Below, piece by piece: positions 6,297-15,200 of a stretch of 64,000 bases of DNA (its first letter is position 1; every line of letters starts with the position of its first letter). The notes beneath the pieces were generated by a model. The model made no database searches. It was given only the letters and a program-made list of their open reading frames with translations, and was not told where the DNA came from. A program made the translations under genes and the position numbers. The stretch covers positions 186,001 to 250,000 of the forward strand of contig NZ_REFR01000013.1 in NCBI RefSeq assembly GCF_003688555.1, given 5' to 3'. This stretch comes from Eilatimonas milleporae (GTDB lineage Bacteria > Pseudomonadota > Alphaproteobacteria > Sphingomonadales > Kordiimonadaceae).

Positions 6297-8774
6297 TTAC
6301 TGGCGTTTGGGGTCGGCCCATTTTTTGTAAAGGGTTTCCATGTCGACAAAACTGATCGGCTTGGAGATATAGTCATCCATTCCGCTGTCGAGGCATCGCT
6401 TCCTGTCTTCCGCCATGGCATAGGCCGTCATGCCGATGATGACCGGACTGGATGTTTTGGTTTTCAGATCCCGGATCGCTTTGGTCGCGTCGAACCCGTT
6501 CATCACCGGCATACTGACGTCCATCAGAATAATGTCGGGCTTTTTGGCCTTGAAAAAATTGAGCGCCTCGAGGCCGTTGATCGCGACAATATGTTTCTGT
6601 CCGAGCAGGGACAGCATTTCGCTGGCCACCATGCGGTTCACTTCATTGTCGTCAACCAGCAGGGTCAACGGCCCGTCGTCAGCCGCTGTGGACGTGGGCG
6701 GCCCGGCAGGTGTGCCGTTGAGCGCAGGAGAAACCGCCGGGTCCGCCTGCCGGTCGGGACCGTCCGGTTTTTCCGTAGACAGGGCGGCCGCATCCTGTAT
6801 GGCGTTAAACAATGACGTGCGCGAAATCGGGCGGTGCAGAACCTCGACCCGCTTCATGGACTGCCAGAAATGGCCTTCTCCCTGTAAATCGGGCGCTTTC
6901 AGGATGATAATATGACAGCCGTTCTCCTGTAGCGTCTCGATTTCCTTGACAAAAGCCTGGCCGGCAATTTTCAGAACGGCCTCGGATGCGACGAGAAACC
7001 TGCGACCTGTTCCGCCCGGTTTCCAGTCCAGAAGCGTGCCCAGACAGTCATCCACGTCCAAATGCGCGGTAACGGACAGGCCCCAGTTTTTCAAATAGTC
7101 CACGATCACACCGCAGGCGACCGCGCTGTTATCGATGACAAGACAGTGTGCGCCCCGCAGTTCGGCCGGCAGCCGACAGTTCACAGTGTCAGGGCTTGTG
7201 ACAGGCAGGTCCAAATGCACCGAAAAGCGGGCTCCCATGCCGACCTCGCTGTCCACCTCTATGCTGCCGCCCATAAGCTCGACCAGGTGCTTGCATATGG
7301 ACAGGCCAAGGCCCGCGCCTTCTTTCACGCTCCTGTCGCCGTCATCAATCTGGGTAAACCGGTCGAACAGGGTGGGCAGCGCGGCACTCGGAATACCCCG
7401 GCCGGTATCGCTCACCGAAATGGTTGCCGCCAGAAGACCGTCGCGCGCGTCGCCGGACAGTTCCACAAGAACATGGCCATAGTCGGTAAATTTCAGGGCA
7501 TTGCCCACAAGATTGGTGATGATCTGACGCAACCGGCCGGGGTCGACCGCAACCCCCTTGGGCAGTCCGGGCTGTATTTTCGTCACAAGTTCGACGATGT
7601 TGGCGTTATCCCGCTGAAACGACAATACGGTCACGGTCTCTTCCAGCAGATCGGCGATATCCGCTTCCTCGGGGTGGAGGTCTATTTTCCGCGCCTCTAT
7701 CCGGGAAAAGTCCAGAATATCATTGATGATCTGCAGCAGGGACGTCCCTGAATTGGACAGCATGCGAATCAGGTGCCGCTGTCCAGACGTCAGCTTGCTG
7801 CGGTCCAGCAACTGGGCCACGCCGAGAATGCCGTTGATCGGCGTCCTGATCTCATGGCTCATATTGGCGAGAAAGTTCGACTTGGCGCGGTCGGCGCTTT
7901 GGGCCTTGACCACCTGATCTTCCAGGTCGACTTGCGCGCGCACCAGTTTGTGGCGCATGGGCTGATAAATCAGCAAAACATTGAAGCCCTTGACGGCCAG
8001 AATAGCGATCCCGGCCGCGAAAAAGATGATCTGCAATGTCACAAGGGCATCCTGACGCGCATCGGCCAGAATATTCGTCGCGGTGTCGAGAGACGGCAGC
8101 AGGCGTTCCGTCGTCAGATGCCAGATCCGGTTGCTGACGGCCAGATCGCGGGCATCCGGCTCCGCACCCAAATTTGAGAGCTGAGCGGCCAGTGTCAGCA
8201 GTTCAAAATTCAGCGCTTCGATCTGGCCGGTGGATGCCTCTGTATCCGGGATACGCTCCTGCTCGCCAGGTGCTTTCGTTTCGGGCTCTTCGTCGCTGTC
8301 ATCTTCCCAGATGTCTTCCAGACTCTCAGGGAACTCCAGGGCCACCTCGGCACGCAGCCTTTCCAATGCGGCCGACTTCGGCGAGCGGACAAGCTGAAAC
8401 AGCCAGGGACTTTCCTCCCGCAAGGCCGCGACCCTTTGTTCGTCCCAGCCGTCCGGATCGCTTGCGGCAATTTCATTGAACTGGCTGGCAAATACGATCA
8501 GCGACGTCCGCAGGGTCTGTACGGCCTGCATACGCTGTGTCTGCGACGATGAAAAGGCCACCTGGTACGCCTGCACATTGACGACACTGACCGTATCGCG
8601 CAATTGATGGATCGCCAGATCGTACCAGGCACGGTTTTTCATCTGGCCCAGTTGAAAAAAGATCGCCGCGCCGCCAAGGATCACCGTCAAAGCAATGGTG
8701 GCCGCTGCAAATCGAATACGCGTGTTAAAAAATGCACCGGAGAATTTTGAAGTTATTCTCGCATTTTTCGTCAT
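6297..8774 (-). CDS. Hybrid sensor histidine kinase with receiver domain
   Basis: 825 residues. Two membrane helices (about 18-41 and 247-272) enclose a periplasmic helical sensor region. Then HisKA with SHEIRTP (phosphorylated His near 308), HATPase with NLVGNALKF, DTGRGIP and GAGLGLSI, then a degenerate receiver-like part (about 540-650, begins HCLVIDNSAVACGV, no clear phosphorylation site), and a C-terminal true receiver LLVDDNEVNRMVA with Asp in IILMDVSMPVMNG near 751 and the later Lys in YISKPIS. It lacks a DNA-binding output, so it must pass the signal to a partner not in the window. The periplasmic segment contains a strongly acidic stretch (DIWEDDSDEEPE). Confidence 0.92.
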   Translation of the reverse strand: MTKNARITSKFSGAFFNTRIRFAAATIALTVILGGAAIFFQLGQMKNRAWYDLAIHQLRDTVSVVNVQAYQVAFSSSQTQRMQAVQTLRTSLIVFASQFNEIAASDPDGWDEQRVAALREESPWLFQLVRSPKSAALERLRAEVALEFPESLEDIWEDDSDEEPETKAPGEQERIPDTEASTGQIEALNFELLTLAAQLSNLGAEPDARDLAVSNRIWHLTTERLLPSLDTATNILADARQDALVTLQIIFFAAGIAILAVKGFNVLLIYQPMRHKLVRAQVDLEDQVVKAQSADRAKSNFLANMSHEIRTPINGILGVAQLLDRSKLTSGQRHLIRMLSNSGTSLLQIINDILDFSRIEARKIDLHPEEADIADLLEETVTVLSFQRDNANIVELVTKIQPGLPKGVAVDPGRLRQIITNLVGNALKFTDYGHVLVELSGDARDGLLAATISVSDTGRGIPSAALPTLFDRFTQIDDGDRSVKEGAGLGLSICKHLVELMGGSIEVDSEVGMGARFSVHLDLPVTSPDTVNCRLPAELRGAHCLVIDNSAVACGVIVDYLKNWGLSVTAHLDVDDCLGTLLDWKPGGTGRRFLVASEAVLKIAGQAFVKEIETLQENGCHIIILKAPDLQGEGHFWQSMKRVEVLHRPISRTSLFNAIQDAAALSTEKPDGPDRQADPAVSPALNGTPAGPPTSTAADDGPLTLLVDDNEVNRMVASEMLSLLGQKHIVAINGLEALNFFKAKKPDIILMDVSMPVMNGFDATKAIRDLKTKTSSPVIIGMTAYAMAEDRKRCLDSGMDDYISKPISFVDMETLYKKWADPKRQ

Positions 8775-9325
8775 TACCGCATTATCCTAGAACAGCTCCA
8801 TTTCTGATAGAGCTTTAAACACAACAGAAGAAAACAAATTAAAATCGCATCAGTGCAATTTTAGTAATTTTTTTCTTTCACAACCACTCAAACGAGGAGG
8901 GCTTCTGTTATGTTTTTGTATCGTCATAAAAAGTGAATATATGTTCAAAAGATATTGAACACGTGAAATCCTGTGGTTTCTTTTGCGTTTTGCACTATAT
9001 GGAATGACTCCCAAGGCTACGGCATGGTGGCAACGTCCATAGCGGCCACAACAGGCCTGCTCCATGAGATACATATCTCCACAAGACAAACACCCCTGGG
9101 CTGAATTGCCTTGTCACAGAGGACGTGCCGAAGAATACACATGCACCGGCCGGGACACAGTCGGTAGCCATGCATGTCCGGTCAGGATACACCGCAGCAG
9201 ACGGGGAAAGCATTGCGGACCATGACCTGTCACCGCTGAAAAGAGGCCCAATGGCACGCGCAGCCTGCAAGACGGGCCCATACCCCTGACATTTAAAACA
9301 AAAGCACGGATCAGGCCGAACCAAC
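8775..9325. other. Intergenic region, no convincing gene
   Basis: About 550 bases. Bases 8800-9000 are AT-rich and probably carry the kinase promoter. A strong ribosome-like site GAGGAGGG at 8894-8901 precedes a nine-codon plus-strand frame (8910-8936, MFLYRHKK and stop), which is too short to call. Minus-strand frames over 8995-9489 overlap the end of the monooxygenase and look like shadows. Confidence 0.5.
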
Positions 9326-10873
9326 TCAGGACGGACCAGCGGCAACACGCCCCGCTTGATCCAGAGCAAAGGCCTGTATCTGGAAGCGTTCGGCGGCACC
9401 GATCAAAATACGGCGGGCGATCGCGGGCTTGGCACCGGGGCCGGCCAAACGGTACTGGGCCGGTAGGACGGGACCGTCCGTGACACATGCATGCAGCGGG
9501 TCACCGCGATCAAGGGCGGGCAGGACACCGAGGGCGCCGGCGATGGAATCCGCCAGGGCGACATAATCGCCGTGGGCAAATTGCGGTCGCGGCTTCCGCT
9601 CCCGGATGCCGCGTTCATACTGAATATTCTTGCGCGCCCTGCTGTCCGCGGGATGCGGCCTTTGGCCTGAAAAGACGGCGGCAATCCAGCGGGCCTGCAA
9701 TTCCATCACACCAAAGAAAGGACTGCGATAAAACCCCACGAACCCCAGCCCCGGAAGGTCTGGGTGAAAGGTGCAACGGTCCAGAAGCAGCGGCTGCAAT
9801 ATGTCATCCGGATCATGGGCCAGAACATCCCGGACACGCTTGGAAAGACTGTCCAGCCGGCACTGAAGCCCTGTGCATAAAATCACCCTGTCGGCCGCGA
9901 TATGGTCACCGGTTTCCAGCGCCAACCCCGTCAGCGGGACGGGTCTGTCCTCGGGGCACAGCCGGCCCGCCCGGCCGCGCCGCACAGTGATCGCCCCCGT
10001 CCTGACATGGTCGAGATACGTGTCCGAGAAGGTGACGAAAGGCGGCATCATGGCCATGACATCGATACGCAACGCATCGTCCGCATCGCCGGGATTGCCC
10101 GCCACGCGCTCGAACAGCGCATGGGTCTGCCGCAGCCTGTCAAGGGGCGTGGGCGCCTGACGGAAATTGTCCCGCCGGTACAGGATCATGTCATAGGGCG
10201 TCCTGGCCCCATCCTCGGACAGGGTGAAAAAACGCGGCACAACCCAGCAGGACCGGTTGACCACATGCACCACATCGACACCGGCCCCGGCAAGGGTTGC
10301 GGCGATTTCATACCCGGAAAAAGACGCCCCCACCACGGCCACCTTCTGACCGCGAAAACCATCCGCCGTGCGGAAGTCACGGCTGTGCAGGCAGCCGGAC
10401 CGCGCCGGGTCCATGCCCGGAATACCGGGATAAACCGGGTGTGAGAAAACGCCCGTCGCCATGACCACATGGTCGAAACAGGCCGTGTCTTCGCGCCCGT
10501 CGCGGCGCCAGTGCACCCGCCAGCCGGCTTTCTCGCGGGCGATGCTGGTGACGGTGCAGCCGAACAGGATGTTTTTCGTCACGTCGAAGGACGCCGCATA
10601 GGCCGTCAGATAGGCTTCGACATCCTCCTTGACGGGGAAGTCCGGCACATCCGCCGGCCAGGCAAAATCGGAAAACGCACAAATATGTCTGGACAGATTG
10701 GTCCGCATTCGCGGCCACGCCGCCCCGTCCGGCGTGCGCCATACACCGCCCGGGCGGTTCGCCGCTTCAAAAACCACCGGCCGCTGGCCGGCCTCCGCCA
10801 GTTCCTTCGCGGCCACAAGACCGCCCGGCCCGGCCCCGATCACCGCCACCTGTCCAGTGCCGGAGACATCCAT
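9326..10873 (-). CDS. Flavin-containing monooxygenase
   Basis: 515 residues. FAD-binding GAGPGGLVAAKELAEAG near residue 12, the Glu and GGVW (FEAANRPGGVW) that follow, the FMO fingerprint-like SGCLHSRDFR near 162, and NADP-binding GASFSGYEIAATLAGAG near 181. The fingerprint normally reads FxGxxxHxxx(Y/F); here the first Phe is replaced (RSGCLHSRDF), a small deviation. It should oxygenate a soft nucleophile (N or S) or act as a Baeyer-Villiger-like enzyme with FAD and NADPH; substrate unknown. GAAGGA upstream of ATG 10873 supports the start. Confidence 0.9.
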   Translation of the reverse strand: MDVSGTGQVAVIGAGPGGLVAAKELAEAGQRPVVFEAANRPGGVWRTPDGAAWPRMRTNLSRHICAFSDFAWPADVPDFPVKEDVEAYLTAYAASFDVTKNILFGCTVTSIAREKAGWRVHWRRDGREDTACFDHVVMATGVFSHPVYPGIPGMDPARSGCLHSRDFRTADGFRGQKVAVVGASFSGYEIAATLAGAGVDVVHVVNRSCWVVPRFFTLSEDGARTPYDMILYRRDNFRQAPTPLDRLRQTHALFERVAGNPGDADDALRIDVMAMMPPFVTFSDTYLDHVRTGAITVRRGRAGRLCPEDRPVPLTGLALETGDHIAADRVILCTGLQCRLDSLSKRVRDVLAHDPDDILQPLLLDRCTFHPDLPGLGFVGFYRSPFFGVMELQARWIAAVFSGQRPHPADSRARKNIQYERGIRERKPRPQFAHGDYVALADSIAGALGVLPALDRGDPLHACVTDGPVLPAQYRLAGPGAKPAIARRILIGAAERFQIQAFALDQAGRVAAGPS

Positions 10874-10881
10874 GATGTATT

Positions 10882-10953
10882 CCTTCAGTGATCCTGACCT
10901 TCAGGGATTTTGGCCTTCAGCGATTTTGGCCTACGGATTTTAGCCTTCAGCAC
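10882..10953. repeat. Degenerate 16-bp tandem repeat upstream of the monooxygenase
   Basis: Consecutive units CCTTCAGTGATCCTGA, CCTTCAGGGATTTTGG, CCTTCAGCGATTTTGG, a shortened CCTACGGATTTTAG and a partial CCTTCAGCAC. It begins 9 bases upstream of the monooxygenase start, so it forms the 5' leader of that gene. Confidence 0.75.
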
Positions 10954-11107
10954 ATTGACCCCGGGCCGGGCCCGACCGGCAGCGGCAGGCCGCGATCCGG
11001 GGACACCCCCGGATCGCGGTTCAGGGCGTATGGTCCAAAATCATGGTCCTGGAACCATGGCCGGACATATGGGACGGGCCTCGCGAAACACAGGCACGAG
11101 ACACGGC

Positions 11108-11569
11108 TCACCGGTAAAACACACCCAGACAGTCACAGATCATCGCGGGCTTTTCACTGCCTTCCACCTCAACCCGGTATTCCGTGGTCAGAAGAAGACT
11201 GCCGTCGTCACGGGCGTCCACCTTTTTCAGGGTTGTGCGGCACCGCACCCGCGCGCCCGCCAGAACGGGCGCCGGAAACCGGATATGCTCATAGCCGTAA
11301 TTCACGCACATGGACGCATCCTCGGGCAGCGCACCGGTGTCCTTGGCAAATTTCACCGTCAGCCCCAGCGCCAGCAGGCCGTGCGCGACCGGCCCGCCAA
11401 AGGGGCCCGCGTCCGCCTGACTGCCGGCCTGATGGATCCACTGATGATCCTCCGTCGCATCGGCAAAGGCATCGATACGCCCCTGGTCGATGACCATCCA
11501 CTCGGACAGGCCAAGCTCCTTGCCGACAAACTTGGGCGCGTTGTCCAGGGTGTATGCCAGACCGCTCAT
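11108..11569 (-). CDS. MaoC-family dehydratase ((R)-specific enoyl-CoA hydratase-like)
   Basis: 153 residues. Hot-dog fold with the hydratase motif around FADATEDHQWIHQAGSQADAGPFGGPVAHGLLALG, in which Asp, His and the following Gly-rich turn (about residues 35-62) match the catalytic D-x4-H loop. It should hydrate enoyl-CoA or a similar acyl thioester. Start ATG 11569 overlaps the stop of the exported protein by four bases (ATGA); an extension to 11584 would overlap further. Downstream is the monooxygenase, separated by 234 bases. Confidence 0.88.
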   Translation of the reverse strand: MSGLAYTLDNAPKFVGKELGLSEWMVIDQGRIDAFADATEDHQWIHQAGSQADAGPFGGPVAHGLLALGLTVKFAKDTGALPEDASMCVNYGYEHIRFPAPVLAGARVRCRTTLKKVDARDDGSLLLTTEYRVEVEGSEKPAMICDCLGVFYR

Positions 11570-11991
11570 GACGGGAACAGCCACGAACCGGTGACGCGCT
11601 TGGCCGATCCGGTACCCTTTTCCGGTCCAAGACAGTCATAGCCATTGACGGTAAAGGTCATGCTGTCCCCGTCCAGCGTGTAGACATTTCTGTAATAGCC
11701 GGGGCATGACGGCGTCGTGTTGGTCCAGTCCATGACCACCTTGCCGTCGACGACCTTTCCGGTTCCGGTGCCGTAAACACCTGTTCCGGTTGCATAAGTG
11801 CCGGTGACCGTGCCATCTTCGGCCTGATAAAAGACGGCGGTGAATTTCACCGGGCCCGACACCTGTGTCACGGTGTAGGTTCCCCTCCATTCCCCGGAAA
11901 TATTGACATCCGCGTGATCGGCGGCGTCCGCCGCCCAGAATGCCATACCAAGCGTCACGATGAAAATGGCGTGAATTGCGCGCTTTAACAT
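11566..11991 (-). CDS. Small exported protein of unknown function
   Basis: 141 residues. Signal peptide MLKRAIHAIFIVTLGMAFWAADAADH, cleavage likely after ADA. The mature part begins with GEWRGTYTV and has repeated short beta strands with GTY, GTG and DGKVV turns (TGTYATGTGVYGTGTGK), then two Cys (PSCPGYY and YDCLG) that may form a disulfide in the periplasm. The pattern resembles small lipid- or ligand-binding beta proteins, but I recognise no family. Coupled to the MaoC gene by an ATGA overlap. Confidence 0.7.
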   Translation of the reverse strand: MLKRAIHAIFIVTLGMAFWAADAADHADVNISGEWRGTYTVTQVSGPVKFTAVFYQAEDGTVTGTYATGTGVYGTGTGKVVDGKVVMDWTNTTPSCPGYYRNVYTLDGDSMTFTVNGYDCLGPEKGTGSAKRVTGSWLFPS

Positions 11992-12270
11992 CTGTTCCCC
12001 CTCAAAATCTGAAATACGAAAGTGCAGGGATATGTATATTTATAATTGAATATTTTACAATATAAATCTCTCATTAAGGGTATAATAAAGCCATAAATGC
12101 TGCTTTTGCGCGTGCCGTGACCGACACGGAAGTCGGCACAGTCCCCCCCTCATTCATTCCTGTTGCGTGACGGATTTGGGCCAACCGGCGCGGGCGCGGC
12201 GGCGGACAGGCGTAAAAGGGACGGCGCCTGGTATCGTACGGGCGCCACAAGACCGCCGCCGAAGGCGCGC

Positions 12271-15200
12271 TCAATACACCCAGCGCCAGCGGATACGGAA
12301 ATTATTGTCGAAAAAGGTACCGAGCCGGGTGGCCAGGGACAGATTTTTGGTCAGATCCACCTCGATCCCGCCGGTCGCCTGCCCGGCCGCCGTGGTGCTG
12401 ACCTCGACATAGATATTGTTGGTCAGATATTTCCCGCCGACAAGGGCGTTGTCCGCGTCGCCGCCCTGCACCCTGTCCACCGACAGACGGTCGAGACCGA
12501 GCCGGCGGCGCGTCCTGTCGAAGACGCTGGTCCCCCCCGTCGCCAGGGCCGACAGCGACGACGCCAGCTGCACCGCCTCCACCGCCGACAGTTCCGCGAC
12601 GGATGTCCCGAACAGGATGCGGGACAGGATTTCATCCTCCGGCAGGCTTGGTTCGGATATCAGGCGGATATCGGGCCGGCTGGCACGCCCGCTCACCAGA
12701 ATGGCGGCGGCAATGGCGCGCCCGGCATAATCGGCGCGGATGTCAAGACGGGGGTCGACCTCCTCACCGCCGTCAAAGGCCAGTGTCCCCTGCGTCAGGG
12801 TGAACTGCCGCCCGGCGAAATCGAACCGGCCGCGCACCAGGGACGCGGTGCCGGCGATGACCGGTGCCTCCGACGTGCCGGTTACGCTGAGCGCCCCGCG
12901 CCACTCGGCATCCAGGCCCCGGCCGCGCGTGAACAGACGGTTGGGGATGTCGACCGTCAGATCCAGCCGCAGCGGGTCCAGCCGCGCCGCGCCGCCCGCA
13001 CCGTTGCCGCCGCCATTGCCGGCATCGTCGGGGGCGTTGATTTCGGTCACCTCGATCTGCACAAAGGACGTGTCCTCGCCGGAGTCGATCTTCACATCCA
13101 GCGCGTCCACCGTGACGGACCCGCGCAGGCTGGACAGGCCGTCCCTGCGGGTGAACCCGATCCGCGCCGAGGCCGCCGCCGCGATATCCGGGCGGCGCAG
13201 CACGGTCATTTCCGACAGGTCCGCCGTCATATCAACGACCGGGTCCTGCGTCTGATCGTCCAGGGCGATGTATCCCGCCGCCCGCACCGTGCCGCTGCCC
13301 CCATCGGTCGCGGTCAGACTGTCCACCGCGAGGCCCTGCCCCGTGAACCGCCCTGCAAGGGCGAGATCCTCCAGCACCAGTCCGGCCGGCAGCAGTTCAT
13401 AACGCCCGTCCGTCAGGTTCAGGTGACCGTTGACCGTGGGCGCGGCAATGGTCCCGCCCACCCGCACATCCAGATCCGCGAGCCCCGTGGCGACATGGTC
13501 CGTCAATCGCAGCAGCCCTCCTAAGGGCGCCAGATCGCCGGACGCCCGCAGCCGCGCCCGCACCGGCATGCCCACGGGAACATCCACCGTCCCATCGGCC
13601 AGATTCAGGGCAAGAGGCACATCGGCCGTCAGGGACAGGCCCAAATGACCTTCACCTCCATTCAGAGTATCCCTGTTCGGACTGTCGTCATTCAGGCGGC
13701 CCCCATTCGCCCCCTTTTGGTCGGAGCCGTCTTCATCCCCCGTTCCCCCGGACAGCAGCAGGCGCCCACCGGCCAATGTCCCGTCAAGCGTCAGGGACAG
13801 GCTCTCCTGCGACGCACCCGCCCCGGTCAGGCGCAGATCCCGCAGCGCCAGACTGACGGCACCCTCGGGGGCGTCGAGCGGACCGGTCAGCGACACTGTG
13901 CCGCTGGCCCGTCCACGCAAAAGACCGGCATCGGGCACGAAAGGCGTCACATCGGCAAGGTCGAGCCCATCCACCCGCAGGCTGGCGGCAACACCGGACG
14001 GGCCGGTCTCAAGGCGGCCGTCAATGCGTCCGTCCCCCACCGACAGGCTGAAGGGTGCCACCGCGCCATAACCGCCGCCATAGATGATGGTGACCGGCTC
14101 GGCCATACGGAACATGCTGTCCCCGGCCCGCCCGGCCAGCGCCAGCGACACCGCGACACCGTCGCCGCCCGTCACAGAAGCGCTGCCGTCCGCTGTCAGA
14201 TCAAAATCCTCCCGGTAGCGGCCGTTGGCCGACAGGGTGAAAGCGGTCGCCCCGTCCCGGGTTGTCGTCCCGGCCTCCAGCCGTGTCAGCAGCAGGTCTG
14301 CCACACGCACCCTGTCCCCCGACAGGGTGATATCGGCCCCCATACCCGCCCCCGCACCGTCACCGCCCCAGCGGATGGTGCCGGCGACGTCCGCCGCGTC
14401 CACCGAGACGCCGGGCCCAGAGGGGGGCGCGGCATGAAAATCCCGCGCCGTGGCCGTGACACGGGCCTCCTGCACCGGGCCGGATACGGTTTGCCGGCCC
14501 GCGACAGTGACCAGTGCCGAGAGCGTACCGTCCAAAACCCCGCCCCGGAAACCGCCTTGTTCCCGCTGCCGGTCCGGGAGGGTTTCAACCGCGATCCGGC
14601 CGCCCAGCAAGCCCCCGGTGCCGATGGTCAGTCCTCCATCCAGGGCCAGCGATGCCACACGCGCCGACAGGCCGTCCAGGATCACATCCCCCGCCCCCAT
14701 GCTGACCCGCACCCCTGCGGCCAGCGGGCCGAAATCGGTACCGGCGGCCAGACGGACCGGCACCGCACGCAAATCGGTCAGATCGGGGGCGTCCAGTGTC
14801 AGGGCAATCTCCCGCAGGGCCACCTGTTCGATCCGCAACAGGTCCAGCGACGCCCGCGCCGTCAGGCCGGGACGCGCGAACGGTCCGGTCACACGGCCGT
14901 CAACGCGCAAGGCCGCCAGGCCGGACAGAAAGGGCTGGTCCAGAAGGCCGGCAAAATCATCCGCCACAAGGTTGTAGTCCAGGGCCAGCCCCGCCCGGCG
15001 GTCCACCCGGCCCGCCACATCGAACCGGACGCCCTGCCCCTCGAGACGGACGCTATCCAGCGTGGCCGCACCGTCAGGGGCAATGCGGGCTGCCGCCGTC
15101 AGCCGCGGCGCCGGACCGGCCGCGCGCCGCACGATGGCCGGCAGACCGTCGCCGGACAGACCGGCCGCGTCCGCCTGCACGGTCATCTCCAGTGCCGCCC

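Noticed and set aside
8910-8936. Nine-codon frame with a strong ribosome-like site GAGGAGGG
   Set aside because: Could be a leader peptide, but there is no plus-strand gene downstream to regulate; likely chance.
10882-10953. CRISPR array
   Set aside because: Repeats are contiguous with no spacers; no array with regular spacers was seen anywhere in the window and no cas genes.
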